From: Leptura quadrifasciata
Taxonomy: Eukaryota > Arthropoda > Insecta > Coleoptera > Cerambycidae
Direction of reading: 5' to 3'
Assembly: GCA_963675555.1 (NCBI GenBank)
Contig: OY776674.1
Coordinates: forward strand, 156,686,107 to 156,750,106
Length of the DNA: 64,000 bases
Shown: positions 44,933-56,149 of the stretch, piece by piece
Layout of the letters: each line of letters starts with the position of its first letter
How positions within the stretch are numbered: position 1 is the stretch's first letter
The notes under the pieces: generated by a model
Databases searched by the model: none
What the model saw: the letters and a program-made list of their open reading frames with translations, nothing else
What the model was told of the DNA's origin: nothing
Position numbers and translations under genes: made by a program

Positions 44933-47573
44933 CAGGGTGTTGCATCATGAGAGGGACATAGCTCAATAGGAGGTAGAGAACATCAGTGGTAACCGGAACC
45001 TCCCATAGAAATGTCTCATTGGGCCTTCATTACGAAGTTACAGGGTGTTAAATAATTTTTGGCCAAACCTGTTTTTTGTCATAACTTTGACAGGGAATGA
45101 AATAACGGATTCATATTTGGTACGGCTAATATACTAACGAGCCCCAAGAGGTACATGTATAAAAAAAAATATATCCAGGTCTGGACTCACTATAATTTAT
45201 GTTTCTTCTTTGCATCAATAAAACATCACCCTGTATATATTTTTTTGAAATCTCGATACGATATTCGAAAAGAGCAAGAAAAACAAACAAAATGGCCTAT
45301 TTCATTTTTTTGTTACACCTTCGTGGTTATTTAAATACGTTGTTAAATATGCAAGAAAATGGATTACAGAACCCTATAAATGAGAGGCACGTGAAATAAA
45401 TAGTTTTATAACTAAAATTTGCAAAAATTCTATTGAGCCTAGGTGGTCTGGGTGAATCCTAATTCCGGCACGTTTTAAAGGTCCATTTTGGTAAAAAACT
45501 GTGGTCCTAATAAGTAATCGGGTATGAAATAACAAAATTTTTAATCAATCACAGTAGGCTTGTTCAAAGAATAAAAGTGACAAATAATTTAAACCATTTA
45601 GGCCTAAGCAACCAGTTACTTTGATCAAGAAAATCATCAACATTTTATACTTAATAAAAATTGGAAAAGAGAACAAACTAAAATCTAAATAAATAAAATA
45701 TTTTCCATTCAATTAACAATAAATAACAAAACAATAACTAAATGTGTTTAAAAATAAAACGTAATTGACACTAAAGTAAATTTTCAAAATGTCCTCCCCC
45801 ACATTCTGTGCATTTTCTTGCGCGTTTAGAAAGGTCACCAATTGCTCGACGTATCATTTCTGGATTATTCCGTATTTCGACGCAGGTTGTAATGATGCGC
45901 TGGATTAAATGTTGTCTACTTTCAATTTCAATGCTATAAACCTCGTTTTTTAAGTGGCCCCATAAAAAGTAATCACAAGGGTTACAATCAGGAGATCTTG
46001 GTGGCCATTCATGTGGACCCCCGCGTCCAATCCATCTATTAGGATACACATTGTTTAAGTGTTCTCTTACTTGAAGGTTAAAATGTGGTGGGGCCCCATC
46101 ATGCTGAAACAACATGCCTCTTATACCGATATTTTCTAACATATTCGGTAAAATGTTTTGAAGAAAATCAAAGTAAATTTCACCATTCAATCTTTCTTCA
46201 AAAAAATGTGGCCCTCTCAAATGTCTATTCACAAGTCCGACCCAAACATTTACAGAAAACCTGTGTTGCGAACGGCGTTGGCGTACCGCATGTGGGTTTT
46301 CCTGTGCCCATTTATGATTATTTCGTGAATTGTTTACTCCATCTCTTGTAAATTGTGCCTCATCCGTAAATAAGGTTCTGTAAATGACTGGGCGATGGTT
46401 AGACAACCAATGACAAAATGCCAGGCGGGGGATATCGTCGCCTTGTTGAAGACGCTGTACCTGCTGGATATGATATGGATGGTAACGTTCTCTTTTTAGG
46501 GTTCTCCATACTCGCCAATGAGGAATACCAGTTGCCAAACTGATTCGTCTAGTGCTCATATTTGGGTTTTCTTGAACTACGTTTATAATATTGTTTTGTT
46601 CCTGCACACCTTGTTGTAAAACACGCTCCACAACTGCAGAAGTAGGAAACTTTCCGTGTTGTCTTGTATACTGGAACACCGTACTAAAGGTTTTATGATT
46701 AGGGCATCGACGACCAGGAAAACGCAGCCGATATTCTCTTTCCGTCGACCTACCATTTCCATTACAGAAACCATAAATGAATATTATGTCAGCATATTCC
46801 ACGTTTGTAAATTTTACTGGCATAGTTAAAATATTTTCACAAGTTTTCACTAACTAAATGCGGATTATTGACACATTAAATTACTAACAAACAATTATTC
46901 AACTGTTTAGGAGATTTTTTTTTATTATCTGTCACTTTGAACAAGCCTACTGTGATTGATTAAAAATTTTGTTATTTCATACCCGATTACTTATTAGGAC
47001 CACAGTTTTTTACCAAAATGGACCTTTAAAACGTGCCGGAATTAGGATTTACCCAGACCACCTAGGCTCAATAGAATTTTTGCAAATTTTATTTATAAAA
47101 CTATTTATTTCACGTACCTCTCATTTAATAGGGTTCTGTAATCCATTTTCTTGCACATTTAACAACGCATTTAAATAACCACGAAGGTGTAACAAAAAAA
47201 TGAAATAGGCCGTTGTGTTTGTTTTTTCTTGCTCTTTTCGAATATCGTATCGAAATTTCAAAAAAATATATACAGGGTGATGTTTTATTGATGCAAAGAA
47301 GAAACATAAATTATAGTGAGTCCGGACCTGGATATATTTCTTTTTATACATGTACCTCTTGGGGCTCGTTAGTACATTAGCCGTACCAAATATGAATCCG
47401 TTATTTCATTCCCTGCCAAAGTTATGACAAAAAACAGGTTTGGCCAAAAATTATTTAACACCCTGTAACTTCGTAATGAAGGCCCAATGAGACATTTCTA
47501 TGGGAGGTTCCGGTTACCACTGATGTTCTCTACCTCCTATTAAGCTATGTCCCTCTCATGATGCAACACCCTG
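44933..47573 (-). mobile_element. Complete mariner-type transposon with ~638-bp TIRs
   Basis: 'cagggtgttgcatcatgaga' begins at 44933 and its inverse ends at 47573. TA flanks both ends (44931-44932 and 47574-47575). The left arm (44933-45569) and right arm (46935-47573) differ at only about 2% of bases over the first 270 bp. The terminal word recurs within the arm ('cagggtgttaaataa' at ~45052 and the inverse 'caccctgta' at ~45229). Between the arms lies one intact transposase gene on the minus strand, so this copy may be autonomous. Confidence 0.93.
45771..46850 (-). CDS. Intact IS630/Tc1/mariner-type transposase, 359 codons
   Basis: An open frame without stop or frameshift. The N-terminal helix-turn-helix region is the DUF4817-like 'EYADIIFIYGFCNGNGRSTE' (residues ~19-38) and 'RRISLATGIPHWRVWRTLKR' (~101-120). 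The catalytic residues are Asp163 in 'LFTDEAQF', Asp251 in 'FQHDGAPPHF' and Asp288 in 'WPPRSPDCNPCDYFLWG'; 87 residues separate the first two and 36 the last two. The length fits the 330-370 residues usual for the superfamily. The first ATG is used here, but 'MPVKFTNVEYADI' (Met10) is the more family-like start. The protein should bind the TIRs and cut and paste the element at TA sites. It lies centrally between the long arms and antisense to the host gene. Nothing in the sequence shows its regulation. Confidence 0.93.
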   Translation of the reverse strand: MKTCENILTMPVKFTNVEYADIIFIYGFCNGNGRSTEREYRLRFPGRRCPNHKTFSTVFQYTRQHGKFPTSAVVERVLQQGVQEQNNIINVVQENPNMSTRRISLATGIPHWRVWRTLKRERYHPYHIQQVQRLQQGDDIPRLAFCHWLSNHRPVIYRTLFTDEAQFTRDGVNNSRNNHKWAQENPHAVRQRRSQHRFSVNVWVGLVNRHLRGPHFFEERLNGEIYFDFLQNILPNMLENIGIRGMLFQHDGAPPHFNLQVREHLNNVYPNRWIGRGGPHEWPPRSPDCNPCDYFLWGHLKNEVYSIEIESRQHLIQRIITTCVEIRNNPEMIRRAIGDLSKRARKCTECGGGHFENLL

Positions 47574-47575
47574 TA

Positions 47576-48739
47576 TTTTCTAGGAGCAAGTAATTATGCC
47601 ATCTCACATGCCTATATTATAAGTGTAAAATATGGCATTTCAGCTACACTCGGTATTAAAATGTAATTATATTCGCTTCAATAACTTGTATATGGGTATC
47701 ACGGAAATGTAAATGGAAGTTTGATTTTAAACCATGATACTGGTAAACCACTAAATGAATTTGGAACAAATGGAGCTCTACAAATTGCAGATACAATATT
47801 TTTGTTTATATTCGGGTAACAACTGCAATCAAATATTTCGATTATAAACGCAAAATGAGAAATAAAACGCATTCAGTATTTTACTACAGAATCAGTTTTG
47901 TCCTGTTCAAATTGGTGGGTTTTGTGGCATATTTGAACATCTGTATAATTTAACTAAAAACTGTTATCTCTGAACAGAATGAAACATAATATTTTTCAAA
48001 TTTTATAGATTTTTATATATGTATTTTTTTCTTTTAAATATGTGAAAAATTTGTTAGCGTAACGTTAGCGTTTCTCTCACTATCTATCGTAAGAGAAACA
48101 TTAAAAGGAAACAACTCCAGAAAAATGTAGTTTATTACAGATTGTCAAATATGTAAAAGTATCAAAATACATACATACGAGCCTTACGAGAAACATAATA
48201 CTAATCGTCTAGTTTATGCTAGGGGAAAAATTAGTGTTTATTTGAATAATTGTATTATACTATTAGAAGAATTATTGAAGGAAAAGTAGTAATTTATCTT
48301 TTAAAGTATATAAAGTTCGAGCAGGTTCAAAGTCTGGTTGATGAAAATATAGTTTATAAGTAGACCATATCGGAATTTAGTCCGGATTGTCCAGACATCG
48401 CAGTTCTGTCTAGGCTTTCGTCCGGATTCGAACTTTTGTGCGGAATTTTGAAAGAAATTTGAATTTAGTTTAACAAAATCGGCTTACGAGCTTTGACGAC
48501 TTTCAAAATTTTCTAAAAATGGTAGAGTTTGTCTTCTGCATGCCACAAATTTAATTCACAGCTGAATGAACTTTTTCTCTAATGAACCATTTATAAAAAT
48601 TGCAGGTTTAGGTTTAAAAACCGCTGTAAAACGTAAAAATAAACAGCAATGAGAATTACTTTGCTTCCTATGACAGAATAGGGACAAATATATAATTATT
48701 TTTAAAAAACCTTCTGGCAAGTACGGTTTGTATTCAGAA
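47576..48739. other. AT-rich gene-free stretch
   Basis: No repeat family or coding signature recognised. Confidence 0.5.
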
Positions 48740-48749
48740 TTCAAGAAAT

Positions 48750-49150
48750 ATGTTTCAAGCTATGTTAGAAGTGGATGCAGAAACATTCTGTAAAATTATG
48801 AAGCAAGGTAATCTATTTGTGAACTATGACGTTTGTGCTATTTATGATGCCACCGATATCAAAATGTGGTACAAATGCAGTGGACTAAATCATGTCGCGA
48901 AGTCGTGCAGTAATAACAAAATTGTGTGCCCAAAATGTTCCTTTGAACATCCAGTGAAAGAATGCCCTAGCACATCTTTGCCTAAATGTGTAAATTGTGT
49001 AAATGCAGGAGAGCAATCATTTCGCATGGGATAAAACAAAATGTACAGTCTATATAAAAAAATTAGAACATCACAAGTTGTCTATCTTTTCGAAGGAATA
49101 GCAATCACATGTACAAAATACCAGTAACCTAAGTGAAAGTCAAAATTCTC
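48750..49150 (+). pseudogene. LINE ORF1 C-terminus with zinc knuckles
   Basis: The frame 48750-49034 encodes 'MWYKCSGLNHVAKSC' (a zinc knuckle lacking its first Cys), 'CPKCSFEHPVKEC' (complete C-x2-C-x4-H-x4-C) and 'CVNCVNAGEQ'. A one-base shift near 49015 moves the expected 'HFAWDKTKC' continuation into another frame. ORF1 proteins of this LINE group bind the element's RNA. The N-terminal two-thirds is not present, so this is a truncated and frameshifted ORF1. Confidence 0.78.
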
Positions 49151-49179
49151 TTGGGGCACCTGAAGAGGCGTCTAGGAGC

Positions 49180-49965
49180 AATCTATCAATAATTTACCAA
49201 AATGTAAGGGGCCTTAATACAAAGACTTCCACATTATTAAACAATATTAGTGCTACCATAGATGAATATGACATCATAGGAATAACAGAAAGTTGGCTGA
49301 CCGAAGGTGTATATGAAAATGAAGTATTTCCCAGTGATTTTTTGGTGTTCAGAAAGGATAGATGTCGTGAAACTAGTGGAAAAACCAAGGGTGGGGGAGT
49401 AATTCTTGCTATCAAAAACATATATAGTACAAAGCAAATATATATGGATTTTAGCGATCGATTTATTGATACGGTTTGTGTAAAAGTAAATACATCTGAG
49501 TCTAATGCTATCTTATGTTATGTTATTTTAGTATATATCGATCCGGCCTGTAACATCAACACTGTAAGTAATTTTTATAATTTCTTGGAAAATTTACCAT
49601 TTCTCTATAACAATATTTCCTAATCATGGGAGATTTTAATATCTCCAGACTGAATCAGTATTATAAGAGCAATACATTAAATGATCAGTATGTTAGAGAA
49701 CTTATAAATTTTCAAAACTTTTTTGACTGTAAGCAGTATAACAGAATAACAAATTATTTAGACCGTATATTAAATCTGGTGATATCGAATCAAAATTGTA
49801 CAGTCCAACGTAGCCCATTTTGTTTAGTAGATGAGGATGCACATCATCCAACTTTGTATATAGAGATCTCTTACATACGTACATAAATAATATACAAGAG
49901 GATATTAGCGATGATTCAAGGACATTCTGGCAATTTATGAAGGACAAAAAAGGGGCACAAATACT
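49180..49965 (+). pseudogene. LINE endonuclease domain, frameshifted
   Basis: 'SIIYQNVRGLNTKT', 'YDIIGITESWL', 'VFRKDRCRE' and 'KGGGVILAIK' (49180-49440) form the first half of the apurinic-type endonuclease. The Glu in 'TESW' is a metal ligand. The frame stops at 49623 and resumes as 'MGDFNISRLNQYY' (49626, the GDFN motif), 'YLDRILNLVIS' and 'DEDAHHPTLYIE', the last replacing the usual SDHxP motif. The enzyme would nick target DNA to start reverse transcription. Two breaks (49624 and ~49885) and a deletion before the RT make it inactive. Confidence 0.82.
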
Positions 49966-51189
49966 ATGCACCTAGATAACGTAGAATGTAAAAGCGGGGA
50001 GGCAATTGCAGATGCACTCGCAAGTCACTTTAAAAGTGTATACAATGTAGATTTCCATGGAGATGACTCACACATAAAACTAAATCCGCACATGGATGAA
50101 GTAGTTGTAAACTCTATTACACAAAATGAGATTCGTGATGCTGTAAAAAAACTAAAATCAAACAAAGCAGTTGGACCTGACAGGTTACCCTCTTACATCG
50201 TTAAAGGTTGTATCGACTTTCTTGTATACCCGCTTCACTACCTGTTTAACGTAAGTTTAAAAACCAAAGTATTTCCTGAAATCTGGAAAGAAGTCCGTCT
50301 TTGCCCAGCACACAAGAAAGATGATAAAACCGACATTAAGAATTATAGGCCTATTGCTATACTATCAGTCCCAGCAAAACTTTATGAATCGATTATCTAT
50401 AGCGATATCTATAGATCAGTCTCCAATAGCATATCCATTCACCAGCATGGCTTTATGAGACAGAGGTTAGCTGCTGGTAACCCGATTAATATCACTCAGT
50501 TCATAACCCAAGAAATACACGAAGGAAATTAGGTGGATGTTGTTTATACCGACTTTCAAAAGGCGTTTGACTCGGTGTCGCATAATTTTCTACTCTGTAA
50601 ACTTAAAAATGAATTTGGATTCCATGAGAATCTTATAGAACCCCTCACATCATATTTACATAATAGAAAACAGTATGTGTCTGTAAGTGGTTATACATCG
50701 AACCCTCAGGGTTCCAATCTTGGACCACTGTTATTTCTCATGTTCATAAATAGTCTTATAATTAGAGCCTCCAAATATCTATTATTCGCAGATGATTTAA
50801 AGATTTACATTAAAGTTGAAAGTAATATGGACTGCTTTCTGCTCCAAAATGGCATTAATAATGTATATCAATGGACACTTCAAAATAAATTGTATCTTAA
50901 CATTAATAAATGCTTCATTGTGACCTATACTAGAAGAAAAACTCCAATTATATTTAATTATAAAATAAATGATACAGATTTGGCTAGGGTTGAAACCATG
51001 AGGGACCTAGGCTTAACATTTGACACCCAGCTCAAATTTAATAACCATATTCACGCCATGATAAATAAGGCCAATAAAATGTATGAATTCATAGTACGCA
51101 ATGCGAAGATGTTTAACAATACAGGAGCTATTAGGCGATTATATATTTCGTATGTAAATTCTCAGTTGGAATATTGCAAACCATGTTAA
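49966..51189 (+). pseudogene. LINE reverse transcriptase with a single in-frame TAG
   Basis: One frame carries 'KLKSNKAVGPDRLPSYIVKG', 'NYRPIAILSVPAKLYESIIY', 'QHGFMRQR', a TAG at 50530-50532, then 'VDVVYTDFQKAFDSVSHNFL' (catalytic Asp), 'NPQGSNLGPLLFLMFINSLI' and 'LLFADDLKIY' (the YADD-type catalytic pair). The thumb 'DLGLTFDTQLKFNNHIHAMI' and 'YVNSQLEYCKPC' follow. All RT motifs are present, and the stop replaces one codon just before motif A. There is no RNase H. This is the best preserved RT in the window but still not functional as written. Confidence 0.87.
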
Positions 51190-51426
51190 ATTCATTGTTT
51201 TAAACCATTGCTTTTTAATATTATGTTAATATTAAGCTAGTTTTAAGTTAGTTTTAGGTTAATGTAAATATCAAATGTACCATATCACTCTGTAATAGGG
51301 CTTGCCTGTTGAGTGCATTACCAAATAAAGAAATAAATAAAAATAACGTGATTATGAAGTTGGAGAAAGATCAAGTAGCCAATAATTATAATGCCTTAAT
51401 ATAATTTCCTTGTAACACCTTTCAAT

Positions 51427-52103
51427 CCTACTCCTAACACCTATCTCGATCTGGGGAAACAAAATTCCAACCAAGAGGTGCGTGAACGACTAGGGGGTCA
51501 GACCAGCGACTGACTTTTAACTTGCATATAAATGAGACAGTACGGACGGTATGCTCTCTGTCCAGGAGTCTGTATCCGCTCATGGTCAGAGATAGCAGGG
51601 TTAACCGACAAAATAAAAAATCCTTGTACACAATGGTGGCCAGACCGTCCATTACTTACGCGGCGCCGGTATAACCCCAATAGCGGACTATTCTCAAAAA
51701 TTATATTCTTTCAAGCTGGACGACAGCAGCTAACAGGAAGCATAAAACAAATTAGACAGCATAATGCCCCATTTCGGATAAAACACACACTACCATACCA
51801 GACGTTACTGATCTTCCGGTAACCTCTGTAGCTAAACTTCACCAACTAAAACTTCCACTTATCCTATCCACCTTTACTGATATTCCATACCTCTTGAATC
51901 TTTAAATCTTTGCTGTCCCCGTCTGCCTTTCTGTTTGTTTCCTTTTATTCCGTTTGTTTCTTGTTTTCTTTTTTTATATTTTTGTTTCTAAATTCATTTC
52001 CATTCAAAATTTTCAACAAAAATCAAAATTCTCGAAAAACCAAAATTTTTAAAACCACAGTTTAAGCCAGCCTGTACGCAGCCCGGCGTTTCACACCTCA
52101 TAG
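51427..52103 (+). mobile_element. Jockey-family LINE copy, truncated at both ends
   Basis: It starts within 'ctatctcgatctggggaaac' (compare 11930) and covers the RT end with a ~120-bp internal deletion (51672). It keeps 'IKQIRQHNAPFRIKHTLPYQ' and part of the 3' UTR, and ends abruptly at 'gcgtttcacacctcatag' (~52103) without the usual tail. The loss of the 3' end must be a later deletion. Confidence 0.85.
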
Positions 52104-52937
52104 TCTGGGGTCCCACGTCCCTTTTTTAAAGTGATTAGTTTTCGTTCATCTGGTAGTGACGAAATTAAACTTGAGGTCCAGCTGAAATGAAAAGTGTTCT
52201 ATTATTTTTTATGTATGTCAATAACTGCTATGTAGAAGTTAAAGGTGTTTTTTTTTGTTTTACCGTGAACTTTAAAATCTCTAGGCTGGTGACGAATTCC
52301 TGATAAAGTTGGAAGAAAAAGCTGTCAGGCGAGTTCTAGAACAAAGGAAAACTTGTACGAACAGATGAATTAGCGTTTGGATAAGCTAATATAATCAGAT
52401 TTTCCACTATCACCATCAGCCCATAACCTTATTAGCCGAGAAATTACCCAGGTCATCTGACAACGCTTGTTCTTTGCCAAATAGTGAAAACCAAATTTTA
52501 TCTGCAGTGGGCCAAGTAACACATAAATTATATTCTGTTTTTTTAGCGTTCTCTAAACATAGCCGGCTTTCTGTTTCTGCTAAGCCAAGTCCATCTAGAT
52601 GATCATTTAGTCTGTAGTGCTCAATATATTAAACAATATAGCTTTAATAAGATTTTATTTCTAAATTTGTCCTTCGGCATAAGTCAAATTTCAACTCATT
52701 AACCATCATATGTATCAGCAATGGTTGTATTGAATAATTTCTACATGGAGTGACAATCTTTTTCAATTTTACTCAATGAGTTCAGAATTTCTTAATAAGT
52801 GAGAAAAAATATTTTAATACTGGAGATGGAGAATCATCCTTATTTATTTTCTTAGACCATTTAAATAACCAACATATAAATATCGGATTTATGATGGAGG
52901 CCGAACTTTTATGGAGTTTTGCCTTTGTTAGACGTAT
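52104..52937. other. No recognised feature
   Basis: AT-rich. No ORF or repeat recognised. Confidence 0.45.
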
Positions 52938-53788
52938 TAATGAAACATGTGGTGGATCAGTTCAATTACTTAGGCAACGTTGTTAATGACAAAGCAAACA
53001 TGGACAGCGAGATTGGCAATAGAATTAACGCTGCATCTAGAGCACTCTGGGGACTTAGAGAGAGAGTATTTGACAACCACGACCTTGCTTTGTCAACGAA
53101 AATGGCTGTCTACAGAGCAGTTGTCATTCCAACACTGCTATATGGATGTGAAAGCTGGGTCACTTACCGTCGTCATGTGAAAGAATTAGAACGTTTTCAG
53201 CAAAGACACCTCAGAAGTATGATGAAAATCCGTTGGTTCCATCACATATCAAACGTGGAAGTACTCAGGAGGGCAAACAGCCTTCCAATTGAGGTGCTTA
53301 TTTCAAGAGCACGCCTAAGATGGGCAGGTCACGTTCGTCGTATGCATGATAACCGCCTTCCTAAATGTACACTTTATGGTGAATTGCTAAGCGGTAGAAG
53401 AAGGCGTGGCGGTCAACGAAAGAGGTTCAAAGACGCTCTCCATGAAAATCTAAAATCTTGCGGTATTGCAGACGAGCAATGGGAACAACTTGCAGCGGAC
53501 AGAACCGAATGGCGAGGGGTTGTGGCCAGCTATCAAGGAAATGTTGCTGCAAGAAGGCCGAATCCAAGACCTAACCAGGTCTATGTTTGTCCTGACTGCG
53601 GTCGACATGTGCTCTCCCGAATTGGCCTCTATAGCCATAGTCGTGTGCACCGTAGATGAATGGGAATTACAATAGACTACACCTTTTACTTGTTTTTTAT
53701 TGTACACAATTTATCGACTGTAACTTTTTTATACTCGGACTCGAGTAACGGCTAATAATAATAATAATAAGATAATAATGAAACATGT
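52938..53788 (+). mobile_element. I-like LINE, 5'-truncated, with perfect 13-bp TSD
   Basis: 'taatgaaacatgt' at 52938-52950 and 53776-53788 flanks an 825-bp insert. The insert ends in 'cgagtaacgg' and (TAA)n, a tail type known from I-clade LINEs. Because the insert starts at 52951, the ORF's ATG at 52919 lies in flanking DNA. The match of TSD copies points to a recent insertion. Confidence 0.93.
52951..53659 (+). pseudogene. LINE RT C-terminus with a C2H2 zinc finger
   Basis: The open frame begins within the RT ('VDQFNYLGNVVNDKANMDSE'), followed by 'STKMAVYRAVVIPTLLYGCE', 'HLRSMMKIRWFHHISNVEVL' and 'RLRWAGHVRRMHDNRLPKCT', the usual C-terminal region of LINE RTs of this type. It ends with a C2H2 finger 'CPDCGRHVLSRIGLYSHSRV' followed by 'HRR'. 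No stop or frameshift occurs in ~236 codons, but the endonuclease and the RT active site are absent because of the 5' truncation. It can encode nothing functional, although it is young. Confidence 0.9.
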
Positions 53789-54690
53789 ATATGACAGTAA
53801 GCCGACCCATGGCATCTGCAAAAGACTTATAGGAAAAAACTACACACCGGCCAATATTAAATAAAATCAAATCATTTATTAGCGTCAATCAGCGACGTAT
53901 TTTCCTAAAGGCGCTCGGAAAGGCCAGAGGGCTGTCCTTCTGGAGTTTGGTGTGCAAAATTTAGAAATATATCCCTGATATCAATGTACGGTTTGTACTT
54001 ACCTATGTCAGTATTACAGGCTAAAAGCAAAGTTGTATATTTTACACATAAAATTACACATAATCTAGAGAGTGTGAAAAATCACTTTACTCCACATATA
54101 ACGTGCTACTTTAAAGACTTTTACTGCCCCTCAGACTTTGTTAGCGCAATAAGAGACTCAGTAAGCAGGCTAGACGAAGTGCCATAGAAATGACAATTTA
54201 AGTTAAAAAAAATTGTCACAAAAGTCATGTTTGTTTGAATATCGAAGAAAAAATATATTTTCTCAATATATTTTCTCCAATGCACGTTGGTAAGTTACCT
54301 AAACGTTGACCAATTTCAGTTACCAACATATTACAAACGTTGGAAAACGACTTAAAAACCCACTATCAGGCATCAAATCAACATTGGAAAATGCTTCAGA
54401 TCAAAATAGCATGTTCGCAAGGTCCAAGCAACGCTGTTTCGACTTTTATTCACAACTATGGACATTAAGTTACTCTCCAACTACTATTTGTACTAATTCT
54501 AATTCTAATGTTGAAATTAGTGAAAAAGTAGTAGGTAGTCCAAGAAATGTTGCTTGGGCAGTGTCGTTCAAACCCATACACACACAATACTTGGTTTTAA
54601 TTATTTAACAATATTTTTTAATTCGTCCACTAAAAATGCATAGTTTTTAATTTCTTGATTGATTTTTGGCACCCCAGAGTAGAGTCTGGC
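53789..54690. other. No recognised feature
   Basis: Two ORFs (53984-54187 and 54306-54608) have no signature I recognise and lack paired splice signals I can trust. Confidence 0.4.
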
Positions 54691-54870
54691 TGGCCTGTTC
54701 CGATGGAGCAGCAAAGCATAGCAGCGCAAAATATATAATGGAAAGCAGAACACAACAGCTCCAGTCATTCAATTCCTACTGAGGAAGCTGGCAATATGAT
54801 CAGCGAAATGTTGTCAGCGACTATATTACAACGCCAAAAAACCTACTTCATTAAACAAAATAAACAAATG
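54691..54870 (+). mobile_element. Penelope-type 3' end, second subfamily
   Basis: 'gcagaacacaacagctccag' and 'tcattcaattcctactgagg' lead into 'ctgaggaagctggcaatatg', 'atcagcgaaatgttgtcagc' and 'acctacttcatt'. This is the same order as 26690-26800 with a different inner sequence. The hammerhead-like core is CTGAGGA/GAAA (~54778-54812). Upstream protein-coding parts are missing. Confidence 0.55.
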
Positions 54871-55562
54871 AAGAAGCCACCTAGATATGTTGGACAGCTC
54901 TCTTATTCTGTAGATTTTGTTCACAAACTGTAAACTTACTGACTTACTTGTATAGCCAGGAATGGAAAGAGGCATCGGTAGTAGAACCATATATAGGAAA
55001 AGGAAACTGATTAGTAGATGTTGATTGCGTTATCATGTGTCTTGAGGATAATAAAGGCAGCATTACTTCTCGCTGTGCTTCTGGAAATTGTTGCCAATGA
55101 TATTTTTTGTTTTTGGATGGATTAGGGGAGATCTCGTAGTCTTTTAATATTTCTTGTATAGCCAAAGCATATCTATTCTGTAAATTAATGGGTAATTAAA
55201 AATTCAAGCACAATATATTGTGTAAAAAAAAAACAGGGACCTGCGCTTGTCTTACAAAAGCGATGTAAATATGTAAATTTATGAAAATAACGAGATCCGA
55301 AATTTTATTACTAACGGGCTGATTTTTACACTATTGTTTAAATAATATTTTTGAAATCGAATGGTCAAATTGCCCTACAAGTTTTCTGGCAGGTTTTCCA
55401 GTCCTACGCCATGAAAGTGTCAGTTGCATGATCAACATGTTTAGCGGCTGCGCAGAACTTTATCTAGCTCTACCGAAAATTTTCGCAGAGGAAGAAATTG
55501 GAAGAATCGTCAAAACGAAGCCACACACGAAGATTCAGCCTGTTAGTAATCACTTTCAAAAA
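54871..55562. other. No recognised feature
   Basis: AT-rich. No gene recognised; the ORF at 54944-55165 (minus) has no family signature. Confidence 0.45.
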
Positions 55563-55829
55563 GGGGCGTGAAGGGCCGAGCGTGGGTGCGTCTTTACTAG
55601 TGTATACGCGGAAACTATACAACCTTAGGCGAGGGTTGTGTAGGGGACATACTATCCTTCGGAGGGGATGTAAAGCCGTCGGTCCCTTGTCTATTAAATG
55701 TTAGGCAAGTAAAAGATCCCTCCTCTTCTTAAGGGAAGAGGTTCGGCAAAATTCCTGGTTGGGGGTAACCTCAGTAGCGGAAATAGGCCCGAACGTTAAA
55801 TAAATGTATAAAAAAAAAAGGGGCGTGAA
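55563..55829 (+). mobile_element. 5'-truncated non-LTR tail with TSD (family of 3281)
   Basis: 'ggggcgtgaa' at 55563-55572 and 55820-55829 (extended by flanking A's) bounds a ~247-bp insert with a poly(A) end. It contains 'acaaccttaggcgagggttg' and 'ggggatgtaaagccgtcggt', as in 3292-3488. It also has an extra 90-bp 3' part ('cctcctcttcttaagggaag' to 'aataggcccgaacgtt') that the first copy lacks, so the first copy has a shortened 3' UTR. Confidence 0.9.
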
Positions 55830-55834
55830 ACCCC

Positions 55835-56130
55835 GGACCATCGCGGAAGGCTTCTTGTTTAGATCGAGGTGTCAGCGTCAGTGTCAAAATTAAATGGTGA
55901 AAAGTGAAAGTTTTAAAAATGTGTAGTTCTTAAGTATTATAAAATCTGTTTTTCAGATATATGTAATTTTAGCACTTTTTTAATCTGTTTGTTAGCAGAA
56001 GGGGTTTAGGTCTTAAGTTTTAACTGTTTTTTAGCCAACCTAGACCGCGAATCGCGTTGTCGTTGCACGGCCAGACCCGAACTGGGTTCTGGGGAGGTAA
56101 CTGTAACTAATAATTTAGAATAAAGTTATG
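55835..56130 (+). mobile_element. Jockey-family 3' UTR remnant
   Basis: 'catcgcggaaggcttcttgt' to 'gggttctggggaggtaactg' and 'agaataaagttatg' matches the 3' UTR of the jockey copies. No coding part remains. It begins directly after the LINE tail at 55563-55829. Confidence 0.8.
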
Positions 56131-56149
56131 CTTATTGCTATCACTACCG

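Larger units (their letters stand above)
48740..51336 (+). mobile_element. Near-complete LINE of the jockey/CR1 group
   Basis: In order: a CCHC-type ORF1 end, an apurinic-type endonuclease and an RT, then a 3' UTR ending in 'aaataaagaaataaataaaa'. The 5' boundary is unclear and probably truncated near 48740. Damage is light compared with the other LINEs in the window. Confidence 0.88.

Noticed and set aside
47121..47351. ORFs inside the long TIRs as small genes
   Set aside because: They appear in both arms only because the arms are inverted copies, and they have no domain signature.
52919..52950. ATG at 52919 as start of a LINE protein
   Set aside because: It lies in the flanking DNA and the TSD; the inserted LINE starts at 52951.
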